A stretch of 14,980 bases of DNA from Chrysochromulina parva (lineage: Eukaryota > Haptophyta > Prymnesiales > Chrysochromulinaceae), in NCBI GenBank assembly GCA_002887195.1, contig PJAB01001370.1, positions 1 to 14,980 on the forward strand, read 5' to 3'. Below are positions 8,298 to 14,980 of the stretch, piece after piece. The notes under the pieces were generated by a model that was not told the origin of the DNA, made no database searches, and was given only the letters and a program-made list of their open reading frames with translations. Positions within the stretch are counted from its first letter, which is position 1; each line of letters starts with the position of its first letter. Made by a program: the position numbers and the translations under genes.

Positions 8298-9938
8298 ATC
8301 GTCGTCATCCTCAAGGCGCGCCGTGTCGAGCTCTTCCTCGTCCATCCCTCGGAAGGCCTCAGCGGCCATCCGGCGGGCTCGAGTTTCGTCATCCTCCGGC
8401 GCCTCCTCTGCCGCCCGCAGCTCCAAGCGCACCTTCTTCTTCGACAGGGGCGCGTCCTTATTCGCCATCGAGATCTCAGCCACCGAGCGCCGCTGCACAC
8501 GCGCCTGATAGTCCGCGTACATCTCGTTGAGCTCGCGATCGAGCCGATCCAGATAATCCTCCGCCTCGTCCTCCTCCGACGCCGAGTCGCCGCCGCGCAC
8601 GCCGCCGAACTCGTCCTCGTCGTCCTCCTCCCCCACGACCACGTCGGCCGGCACGTCGACCCCGACGGCCTCCAACCCTAATTTGGATCGGATCTTGGCG
8701 AGATTGAAGAGCTCAAAATCCTCCGCGACGTCCAATCGATCACCCGGATGCTCCATCTTGAGGGAGAGGCGCTCCTTCATGCGCCGACGCCTCTCCGCCT
8801 CCTTGCGCTTGAGGGCCTTTCGCCTCTGCTCCGCCATCCTCTCGAGCTCGGAGATCTCGTCATCAAGCTTCTCATCCGGATCCTTCTCGTCCTCCTCCTC
8901 CTCCTCCTCGCCGTCCTCGCCGCCCTCGCCGCCCCGCGCGAGCGACTTTTCGTGCTTACGCCACGCCTCGGCCGCCTTCAGCCGCCATGCGAGCAGCAGG
9001 CGGAAGTCGCGCTTGCCTAACATCTTCAGGTCCATGCACGCCTCGCGCACCGAAGGCTTGGTGATCGGCAGATCGGCCCAGAAGGCGCATTGCGGGGTGG
9101 TCATGTCCCACGTCAGCTGATTGTACTCGCCGAGCGCCTTCACAGGAGCATTCCCCTCGACCCAGGTGACGAGCGGGAGCGCCTTTGTGAGCAGCTGCGT
9201 GCCATGCTCGTAGCCCTCGGCCTTCGCCTTGGCGCCCTTCTTCATCTGCAATACGTTCGTCTTGACCTGATCAGAAAGATCGAGCTCCTTGAACACATAC
9301 TTGGGATCGAGGAAGCGAGGGTCGATCTTCGCGCTCGTGAAGCCCGAGCACACCACGAAGATCTCGGCCGACTCATTCCGACTGGCCTGCGGTTTCGTCG
9401 CCTCGACCCTCCGGAAGAGCTGGTTGAACACGAAGAGGAGCGCGTTGTAGTCCTGCGAGCGGAATGCCTTGGTGACAAAGGTGCCGCCGGGCACCATGAA
9501 CTCAGTGGCGAGGCGCAGCGCGTGGATCGTGAGCTCGTTCTGTCCGTACGCGTCCTGCACCCATGACGTACCCACGTTGGGTGCGCCGTCGTGAAGCACC
9601 ACGTCGATCTTGTGCTTCCCGAGCTCATGCTTGATCGCCGCACGGCACTTGGCCGTGGTGATGTCCTCCTGCAGCGCGACGCACTTGTGGATCGGCTTGA
9701 TTGCCGCGAGGTCCACGCCGATGCACGGCGAGTCCGCCGGCATGTACTGGCGAGCAACCTGCATCCACGAGCCAGGAGCCGCGCAGAGGTCGAGCACGCC
9801 CTTGGCCTTGGCGAGGAACTCATACTTCTTGTCGAGCTGCAGCAGCTTGAACGCGGCACGCGAGCGATAGCCGCGCTCCTTGGCGAGGTAGTAGAACTTG
9901 TCGAGGCGCTTCTTAGCGACCTTGTTCTTCACTGGCAT
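6064..9938 (-). CDS. SPB1: SPB1/FTSJ3-like AdoMet-dependent 2'-O rRNA methyltransferase, 60S biogenesis factor, two exons
   Basis: Nucleolar pre-60S factor that in yeast methylates 2'-O of 25S rRNA. Exon 1 is 6852-9938 (1029 codons), exon 2 is 6064-6483; 1168 aa in all, against about 840 in yeast and human. The N-terminal RrmJ/FtsJ domain (about 1-205) has SAM motif DLCAAPGSW (50-58) and a complete catalytic tetrad: K31, D117 (HDGAPNVG), K157 (FVTKAFRS) and E192 (AEIFVV). The DUF3381 region is about 230-385 (KALGEYNQLTWD, DLKMLGKRDF). Then come acidic coiled-coil-like segments, a poly-Asp run near 545, Ala-rich stretches near 713-749 and 863-883, and a Gln run near 800. The Spb1_C domain runs from about 911 to the end (LNPQKRRALEDLSYTRHTRND, then KVAEAKARKQRR in exon 2). 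The junction AQ|NSLKDI keeps frame and family spacing. The extra length is low-complexity insertion. The start at 9938 is sure: MPVKNKVAKKRLDKFYYLAKE matches the family N-terminus. Confidence 0.95.
6484..6851 (-). repeat. SPB1 intron (368 bp, satellite, acceptor segment present three times)
   Basis: Donor GTGCGATCTC at 6851; acceptor GCGCGCAG at 6484 before AACTCG. Three satellite styles: ggagatcaag units (about 6735-6845), a short middle part, and a 20-bp dimer cgcaatcaga/ggtcatcagt (about 6490-6590). The exon-start segment tgagcgagttctgcgcgcgc occurs at 6474-6493 (real), 6591-6610 and 6677-6696. All three give a CAG|AACTCGCTCA acceptor in the sense strand, so alternative acceptors are possible. 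Confidence 0.9.
8271..8308 (-). repeat. GAC trinucleotide run encoding poly-Asp in SPB1
   Basis: A near-pure gtc (plus) repeat of about 13 units with two atc interruptions, read as Asp codons on the coding strand. It lies in the acidic middle region of the SPB1-like protein, which tolerates such expansion in the family. Confidence 0.85.
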
Positions 9939-10540
9939 GGCCTAGTGTGGGTGTGTGCGTGCGCCGTCGTGAAGCTCAAGCACAGACGGACTGGTGCGAC
10001 GTCGCCTTGGTTTCACGCGATCCGTTTCAGTGTTTTTGTTCAACACAACGCGGCAACTGGCCCCTAAACACGTGGCCTAAGTGCCCCCCTTTGAGGGTTT
10101 CCACACTTTTCGTATTAACCACCACACGGAAGCGGAAGCACCCACAGGACACTTACCATGGGGGCATGGCTGTGGACGCACTTCTGCTTCCGCGGGCTGT
10201 GGGAAGACGAGATGTTTGCTTGTCAGACGCGGCGCCCCTCCGGACCCTAGCAAAAGGGTCGCTATCGCTTGGACGGCACGTTCGAGAAAAGATTCTTTCC
10301 GCAACACGGGCGCGCACGTCAAACATCCTAGCTATAGTAGACGAGACCGAAGGCGAAATTCGCATTGATACCTCGCGCCGCGTGCGCCGGCCAATGGCCC
10401 AACAGAGTCCATCCGAAAGAGTCACTAAAGCCCAAGGGCGAAATTGAACCCCGCACAGTTGAAGCCCCGAGAGAACCCTCGAGAGCTCGTCCGCGTAGCC
10501 CTAGGAGGAGTATTCACACATTTGGAGGAGTATTCACACC
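9939..10540. other. Intergenic: SPB1 5' region and 3' side of the next gene
   Basis: No supported gene. A plus-strand open frame (9947-10447) has no protein-family character. Directly upstream of the SPB1 ATG (sense strand) is a GT/CA-rich stretch that could be 5' UTR. A 9-bp inverted repeat (gcggaagca at 10132-10140, tgcttccgc at 10185-10193), with outer cccacag/ctgtggg (10141-10147, 10196-10202), is the only structure I noticed; these arms are not nested in one simple hairpin. No satellite-intron units occur here. Confidence 0.4.
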
Positions 10541-10560
10541 TTAGGAGGAGTATTCAAGGT
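10501..10560 (-). repeat. 20-bp tandem triplet over a stop codon
   Basis: Three 20-bp units (10501, 10521, 10541) share ggaggagtattcac. In the sense strand the third unit, 10541-10560, encodes the last codons and TAA stop (LEYSS-stop) of the upstream hypothetical protein. The other two lie in its 3' UTR. Differences between units are confined to the ends. Confidence 0.9.
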
Positions 10561-11314
10561 CGACATGGTAGACAGCCGGCGCCTTGAACACGGCCGGCGC
10601 CGGTAGATGGCGCACGCTGCTTGACCGGGTCGGCGGCGGTGGCGGTGGCGGCCGTTGCGCCCACGTCTCCCAAATCTCGGTCGCACTGGTAAGGAGCATG
10701 GCGAGGGGGTCGGCAGCCTGCGCAGCACCGGCGGTGCGCCGCGCTCGACTCCGTTTGTAAGCGTCCGCGATCACGTTCGCCTTGCCCTCGAGCACCCTCG
10801 ACGACGCTGCGTGTGCATTCAAGCCAACCGACGAGGCCACCTCCCGGATGCGCATCAGGGCGCCTTCGAGGTCCTCGTTCTCGTAGTAGCTTCGATCCGT
10901 GATGAGCTCGTCGGGGTGATCCCCTAACGCCATGCTCGACAGGTCCAGGCTCTTCAGGCCGACCGGTAGCTGCTGGCCCTCGACGGTCGCCGTCGAAGTC
11001 GAGATCCCCCCTGGGACCGGTAGCAGCTGGCCGCTACGCTGCTCGAAGGGTAAGTTCCCATGATGATCCACACATCTACCGCGGCCGCTGGCCGCTGGCG
11101 AACTCGATTCGGAGGAGATGGCTCTCTGGCTCCATGAGCCGTACGCGGCGAGCCATTTTGCATTGTTCGCCTGCACCTCAGGAGACAGCGGCAGCCTTTG
11201 GCTGGGCGGCGCCGAAGCCCCCGCCCCCGTGGCCGCCTCGGACGGAAGCTTTCGGTCCTTCTTCGACCGGCCCTCTCGGGCCACTTTGACAAAGTCCGAT
11301 GACTTTTTGAACAT
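10541..11314 (-). CDS. Hypothetical protein, about 257 aa
   Basis: Not recognised. I chose the ATG at 11314 (MFKKSSDFVKVAREGRSKKDRK), which gives a basic start. The frame stays open upstream to an ATG at 11551, so a longer product is possible. The middle has Ser-rich and Pro/Gln-rich low complexity (GQLLPVPGG and EGQQLPVGL look like diverged copies). Residues after the middle form a probable helical segment (DELITDRSYYENEDLEGALMR, then RIREVASSVGL) that may be the only folded part. The C-terminus has a seven-Pro run and ends VYHVDLEYSS. No signal peptide or membrane segment. The protein-like composition and the lack of stops over 1 kb argue for a real gene, but there is no family support. Confidence 0.5.
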   Translation of the reverse strand: MFKKSSDFVKVAREGRSKKDRKLPSEAATGAGASAPPSQRLPLSPEVQANNAKWLAAYGSWSQRAISSESSSPAASGRGRCVDHHGNLPFEQRSGQLLPVPGGISTSTATVEGQQLPVGLKSLDLSSMALGDHPDELITDRSYYENEDLEGALMRIREVASSVGLNAHAASSRVLEGKANVIADAYKRSRARRTAGAAQAADPLAMLLTSATEIWETWAQRPPPPPPPTRSSSVRHLPAPAVFKAPAVYHVDLEYSS

Positions 11315-11620
11315 GGATGAGAGCAAAACGAGATGCTGCCGCGGCTTTGTGGCTGCCAGCCGTCGCTGATCGGCCGTACTCGGCAGACTGGCACTGCTCT
11401 TGCTTGGCCGGGACACGGCCAGACGCTCCGCTTGTCTCCAGAAACTCGAAGTTTGCAAGTCTGGAGAGACGTTTCGATTCGCCCAAAAGGAACCAGTCTC
11501 TGTCTTTTTAGTTCTTCTATCCGGATACATGATGTCCAACCGTGTGAACACGTGAAAAGCGGGCCAGTTTCTGTGGGAGCTGCTGGCCGTGACACAGTGC
11601 GGACGCTCAGCGTGAGACGC
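11315..11620. other. Intergenic: 3' UTR of the START-like gene and 5' side of the hypothetical gene
   Basis: Open on the minus strand as a possible extension of the hypothetical protein (to 11551). Otherwise nothing is recognised. A small direct repeat gacgctcag occurs at 11602 and 11616 beside the stop of the START-like gene. Confidence 0.35.
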
Positions 11621-13815
11621 TCAGCCCATCGCGTTGAGGCGGCGGTGCATCTCGGCGTAGATGCCCTGGTACTGCGGCTCGTCCGGCAGATGACTGAGCT
11701 TGCCGCCGGGCTCGAACTTGCCCGCCTGTGAATTGAGCATCGGTATGAACATGGAGGCGACGTTCTTCATGATCCAGTCGATGATCCAATGCGGGATGAA
11801 GGGCAGCCCGATGTCAATCTTGAGGGCCGTGCTGACCTTTGTCTGTGAAGGCGAGATCTTCTGGAAGAGGAAGCCGCCCGAAAGCTTGATGCGCACATGG
11901 CCCTTCTCGCGCGTCCGAGCGTCGATCTCGGAGGTATACTCGGAGTATGTGGGCGATTTGTGGTCCCCGGCTGCCCAGGACGACGCCAAGCTCCTCTCGC
12001 CTTCGCACGTCGTGGGCGCCGTACTGGGCGCGGGAGCCGGCACGGCAACGGCGGCGGCGCTGGCGCTGCGGCGGGCGCCAAGGCCGCCCGTTTCTACGGG
12101 CTTCGCCGCGCCCATAAGTTTCTCGGAAGTTTCGGAAGTTTCGGACTCCGTGCGAGGCGCCGTACTGAGCGCCTCCTCGTGCTCTTCGTCGGGGTTCCAA
12201 GGGCCGGTCGCTTCGATCGTGGAAAGGTAGACCATGACGGAATCGTGCGAGAAGACATCGCCGTAGCCGAGCACCACCGCCTCGCGCGTGGCGAGCATCG
12301 GGAACTTGAAGATCTTGAGGTAGAGGAGCTTGCGGAATCGAGATAGGTCCGAGATCGCGCTCGAGTCGGAGATGCCCGGGAGCCACGTCTGAGGGAGGCA
12401 ATTAGGGAGGTCATCAGGTGCAATCAGAGTCGGAGATGCCCGGGAGCCACGTCTGAGCAATCAGCGCCCAGCAGCAGGCTAGGATGATGAGCGGAAACGG
12501 GAGGCAATCCGCAATGAGGGAGGCAATCCGCATGCAATGAGGGAGGCGATCCGCGGCCATTCGCGGCAATCAGCGCCCATCACGGCGCCGACACACCTTG
12601 AAGAGATCGGCATGAAGCAGCGGCGCGCACGACGAAGAGATCGAGCGTGGGATCAGTCCATCGACCTGATGAGGGAGGCAATCAGAGGTCATCAGAGGTC
12701 ATCAGAGGTCATCAGGGACCTTGATCTCCATACGACCTCCCTTAAGAAGGCAATCAGAGGTCATCAGAGGTCATCAGAGGTCATCAGAGGTCATCAGGGA
12801 CCTTGATCTCCATACGGCCTCCCTTAGCCATCCGTAGGTATGTGTTCACGGAGAGCTCCTTCTTGCTCGCTACCAGTTGCCACGTGTCGACGTCGAGCAG
12901 CGCATCGAGCGTACTCGACATCTGTCGGCCGACCGCGAGCACCTCATCGACACGACGGTCACCTGCCAAATTAGGGTGAGTCATCAGGGAGGTCATGAGG
13001 GAGGTCATCAGGGGAGGTCATTAAGGGAGGTCGTTAAGGGAGGTTATGAGGGAGGTCATCAGGGGAGGCCATGAGGGTGCTCCTCGACGCGGCGGTCACC
13101 GAGTGAGCTGAGCGTGGCTGCGCCTGCCTCGACGCACAGCGCGTCGAGCGCCTTGAGGCGGCGGTAGGCGAAGATCGGGTAGTCGGCGCGGAGCAACAAC
13201 AGGCACTCCAGGATGTACCGTTCCGGTCCGCCCGCCGCGCCCAGCTCGGCACCGCTCGTGGGCAAGCCGTAGGGTACCTGATGAGGGGTGCAATCATGTG
13301 CAATCAGATGCAATCAAGACGCAATCAAGGAGCGTGGGCAAGCCGTAGGGTACGTTGGCTGGGTCGCTCGAGTCGAGCACTCCCGTGATGACCGCCTGCA
13401 CGAAATGATCCGCATGCGTCACCGAAGGTCCTGGCGCCGCCGGAGGAGCGGGCGGCCGCTTGCTCAAGAGCTCGTGGGTAGCGAGATCCTGGGCACCGAG
13501 CACTTGATCTCGTGAGAGCTCGCCCCGCAGCTTGAGGTTGACGGCAACGGGCGCGGGCGCGGCTGGCGAGAATGGGATCGGCGGCGATGACGACAAGTCG
13601 GCACCACTACCACCACGACCACCACTACTACCACCGGCGACGGCGTCCTTTCCTTGCACAGTGTTGTCAGGCAGCTCATCATCGACGAGCTGGACCGGCA
13701 CGTGGATCGAGCGCTGCTGGCCCGAATCCGTGCTCGAGTGGAATCGAGCGCTCACATGTATGCATGCCTCCTCAAACATGGCGCCCAGGGGCGAGGTCAA
13801 AGGGGTTGCCGACAT
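11621..13815 (-). CDS. START/SRPBCC-like lipid-binding domain protein, five exons, about 545 aa
   Basis: Probably binds a lipid or other hydrophobic ligand through a START-type helix-grip fold. Exons (minus strand): 13354-13815, 13100-13277, 12802-12962, 12597-12665, 11621-12388; 1638 bp, all phases consistent. The N-terminal ~155 residues are Ser/Ala/Pro-rich. A helical stretch follows (ERYILECLLLLRADYPIFAY), then the START-like core: DVDTWQLVASKKELSVNTYL, KVDGLIPRSI, LLHADLFKTWLPGISDS, YLKIFKFPMLATREAVVLGYG and, after an inserted Ser/Thr/Ala-rich loop of about 100 residues, GFLFQKISPSQTKVSTALKI and a last amphipathic helix (IIDWIMKNVASMFIPML). The insertion within the domain is unusual. Start at 13815 (MSATPLTSP) is tentative; an in-frame ATG at 13950 has poor-quality sequence before it, and 13779 is also possible. 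All four introns are of the satellite family. No clear membrane anchor. The family call rests on motif order only. Confidence 0.75.
12389..12596 (-). repeat. START-like gene intron 4 (208 bp, acceptor duplicated)
   Basis: Donor GTGTGTCGGC at 12596, acceptor CTCCCTCAG ending at 12389, next exon ACGTGGCTCC. The acceptor plus 26 nt of exon is duplicated: plus-strand 12363-12393 equals 12427-12457 over 31 bp (spacing 64). The internal copy offers an identical CAG|ACGTGG acceptor 64 nt earlier in the transcript. Its use would insert the duplicate and a TGA. Satellite units are aggcaatccg and ggtcatca types. Confidence 0.9.
12666..12801 (-). repeat. START-like gene intron 3 (136 bp, exon-donor border duplicated inside)
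   Basis: Donor GTCCCTGATG at 12801, acceptor CTCCCTCATCAG ending at 12666, next exon GTCGATGG. Plus-strand 12791-12826 (exon end plus donor) recurs at 12709-12744 with one mismatch, spacing 82, giving a second, intact donor inside the intron. The rest is aggtcatcag units (10 bp), four on one side and three on the other. Confidence 0.9.
12963..13099 (-). repeat. START-like gene intron 2 (137 bp, diverged exon duplication)
   Basis: Donor GTGACCGCC at 13099, acceptor TTTGGCAG ending at 12963, next exon GTGACCGTC. About 21 nt after the donor repeat the start of the next exon with three mismatches, and the spacing, 137, equals the intron length. Satellite units are gaggtcat(c/g)a(g)g types. The divergence and the non-CATCAG acceptor suggest an older member. 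Confidence 0.88.
13278..13353 (-). repeat. START-like gene intron 1 (76 bp, 21-bp exon duplication)
   Basis: Donor GTACCCTACGG at 13353, acceptor ACCCCTCATCAG ending at 13278. Plus-strand 13257-13277 and 13333-13353 are identical over 21 bp; the 76-bp spacing equals the intron length. The core is about four TTGATTGC/CTGATTGC-type units. Splicing leaves the frame AN|VPYGLPTS intact. Confidence 0.93.
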
Positions 13816-14531
13816 ACCCTGCTGCGGCAGCGGCAGGCCAGCCGATGGCCGAGGACAGCCGAAGGCGAAGGCAAACCTCGTGGCATCTCTTTTTCGAGGA
13901 GAAAACTGCTTTTCATTCACAACACACCAACACGCACAGACCAAACTCAAACCAAGCGTTCACAGCTCGAAGACAGAGATCCTCATGAAGCTGGGGGGAC
14001 TTTACAAATGTGAGCAAGCAAGCAAGCAAGCAAGCAGGCAAGCAAGCACGGGAGATTCTTGAAGATAAAAACCGCGCCCGGCGATCCCCCAATTGCGATC
14101 CCCTTTTCGTGCCTATGTCGTGTGGCTGTTCCTGTTGCGGTCGGCGGCGCCGGGCGGGCTCGCAGCGGTGGACATTCGCAATTGGACATTCGACATTGAC
14201 GTCCGTCAAAGCTCCAACGGATTTTCATTTTCATTTACGCACGATTCTGACACGATTCTCCCCTCTAATGACTAATCGTCGCGAACACGTGTGAGGCGGC
14301 CAGGCCGGAGAAAGGCCGGAGGGGACCAGACCGGCATGGCCGCCTCCACATCGCGGCGCCCCTGACGGCGCTCTACCCGACGCTCACGACGGCGCCTCGG
14401 CCTCCCTTCCCGCAGATCATCCCCGCGGCCGTTGCTGGTGCCCGCGCCTCCTTGGGCGTTCAATACGGCGCTCGAACCGCGCGTCCGGCGACGCCCAGCA
14501 CGACGCGGCGCTCCGCGCTCAGCATGGCGCC
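13816..14531. other. Intergenic: START-like gene 5' side and 3' UTR of the right-edge gene
   Basis: No supported gene. It contains an AGCA microsatellite at about 14013-14048 (roughly nine 4-bp units, one variant), a doublet ggacattcg near 14171-14200, and GC-rich sequence with many ggcgc elements downstream of the right-edge gene's stop. The promoter of the START-like gene should lie here, but no motif is clear. Confidence 0.4.
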
Positions 14532-14727
14532 TCACGGCGCGCCGTACGTGTAGCCCGAGTACCCGGGGCCGTACCGGTCTTCGTGCGGCGGCGGCGGCGC
14601 GTCGTACTGAGCACGCTCGCGCGCAGGCGGGGGGGCGTCTCCTCCAAAAGGAGCACCGCGCGCTGTGCTGGGCGGCGCGTCGTGTCGAGACTCGTCGTAC
14701 CGGTACGGCGCTGGACGATCATCGTTC
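14532..14727 (-). CDS. C-terminal exon of a Tyr/Pro/Gly-rich protein (partial; upstream exons outside the window)
   Basis: The last exon starts after CTCCCTCATCAG (acceptor ending at 14728) and ends with TGA at 14532-14534. It encodes about 64 residues: NDDRPAPYRYDESRHD, a Pro-run segment with DAPPPPHEDRYG, and the end GYSGYTYGAP. Arg, Tyr, Asp, Pro and Gly dominate, like the disordered tails of RNA-binding proteins, but no domain is visible, so this is only a resemblance. The exon call rests on the conserved intron 3' end and on composition. The frame runs on into the intron for a few codons, which is not evidence against splicing. Confidence 0.55.
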
Positions 14728-14980
14728 CTGATGAGGGAGACCATCAAGAGGCCATCAAGAGGCCATCAAGAGGCCATAAAGAGGCCATCAAGAGGCCATC
14801 AAGAGGCCATCAAGAGGCCATCAAGAGGCCATCAAGAGGCCATCAAGAGGCCATCAAGAGGGCCATCAAGAGGCCATCAAGAGGCCATCAAGAGGCCATC
14901 AAGAGGCCATCAAGAGGCCATCAAGAGGCCATCAAGAGGCCATCAAGAGGCCATCAAGAGGCCATCAAGAGGCCATCAAG
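14728..14980 (-). repeat. 11-bp satellite array in the intron of the right-edge gene (runs off the window)
   Basis: About 22 copies of gaggccatcaa, nearly perfect: one unit has ccataaa and one (near 14848) an extra g. In the sense strand it reads TTGATGGCCTC repeatedly and ends GATGGTCTCCCTCATCAG before the exon. It is the most homogeneous array of this intron family in the window. The donor lies beyond 14980. Confidence 0.93.

Noticed and set aside
6615..8681. 688-codon plus-strand open frame
   Set aside because: It is antisense to the clear SPB1 coding exon, rich in Arg/Leu from GC-rich codons, and has no family character. It is a shadow of the real gene.
9947..10447. Plus-strand open frame upstream of SPB1
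   Set aside because: No recognisable domain, mixed composition, and it overlaps the likely SPB1 promoter and 5' UTR.
10440..10480. Possible tRNA T-arm (GGTTCAATTTC on the minus strand)
   Set aside because: The flanking bases do not form a T stem and no acceptor or anticodon arm could be built around it.
12666..12801. Intron-encoded box C/D snoRNAs
   Set aside because: UGAUGA and CUGA strings occur because they are part of the repeat unit. There is no paired terminal stem, and no box spacing with a guide segment.
12666..14980. CRISPR-like array
   Set aside because: Units are 10-11 bp with no unique spacers, inside eukaryotic introns; there are no cas genes.

Overview
The window is GC-rich nuclear DNA from a eukaryotic microbe, most likely an alga. 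The reasons are spliceosomal introns, a plant-type (DWF5-like) sterol delta-7 reductase, a eukaryotic SPB1-type rRNA methyltransferase and a SET-domain protein with a secretory or plastid-type leader. A haptophyte is my best guess, but this is an inference from composition and gene style and could be wrong.

Layout, left to right: (1) the 5' part of a SET-domain (RuBisCO-LSMT/SETD-like) methyltransferase on the minus strand, running off the left edge; (2) a divergent, intronless, compact FAD-dependent monooxygenase on the plus strand; (3) an intergenic stretch with a 32-bp tandem array, a 23-bp doublet and a 39-bp doublet; (4) a six-exon 7-dehydrocholesterol reductase (minus), 499 aa when spliced; (5) a two-exon SPB1/FTSJ3-like 60S-biogenesis methyltransferase (minus), 1168 aa; (6) an unrecognised single-ORF protein (minus); (7) a five-exon START/SRPBCC-like protein (minus), 545 aa; (8) the last exon of a Tyr/Pro/Gly-rich protein (minus), whose upstream intron runs off the right edge.

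The most striking content is the introns. All 13 introns seen (11 complete) are filled, wholly or partly, with degenerate 10- or 11-bp satellite units. In the transcribed sense these read roughly CTGATTGCCT, CTGATGACCT or TTGATGGCCTC, always in the same orientation, and they do not form arrays in the intergenic DNA. Seven introns end in CCTCATCAG. In 8 of the 11 complete introns the next exon begins with GT, so the start of the intron resembles the start of the next exon. Many introns also carry a 15-41 bp copy of adjacent exon sequence. In four of them the intron length equals the spacing of that direct repeat. This looks like a family of recently gained introns (introner-like) made by duplication of exon target sequence around a satellite core. 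The protein reading frames close exactly when these segments are removed, which supports the intron calls.

The genes do not form an obvious pathway: sterol synthesis, rRNA modification, lipid binding and protein methylation are simply neighbours. What they share is the intron family.
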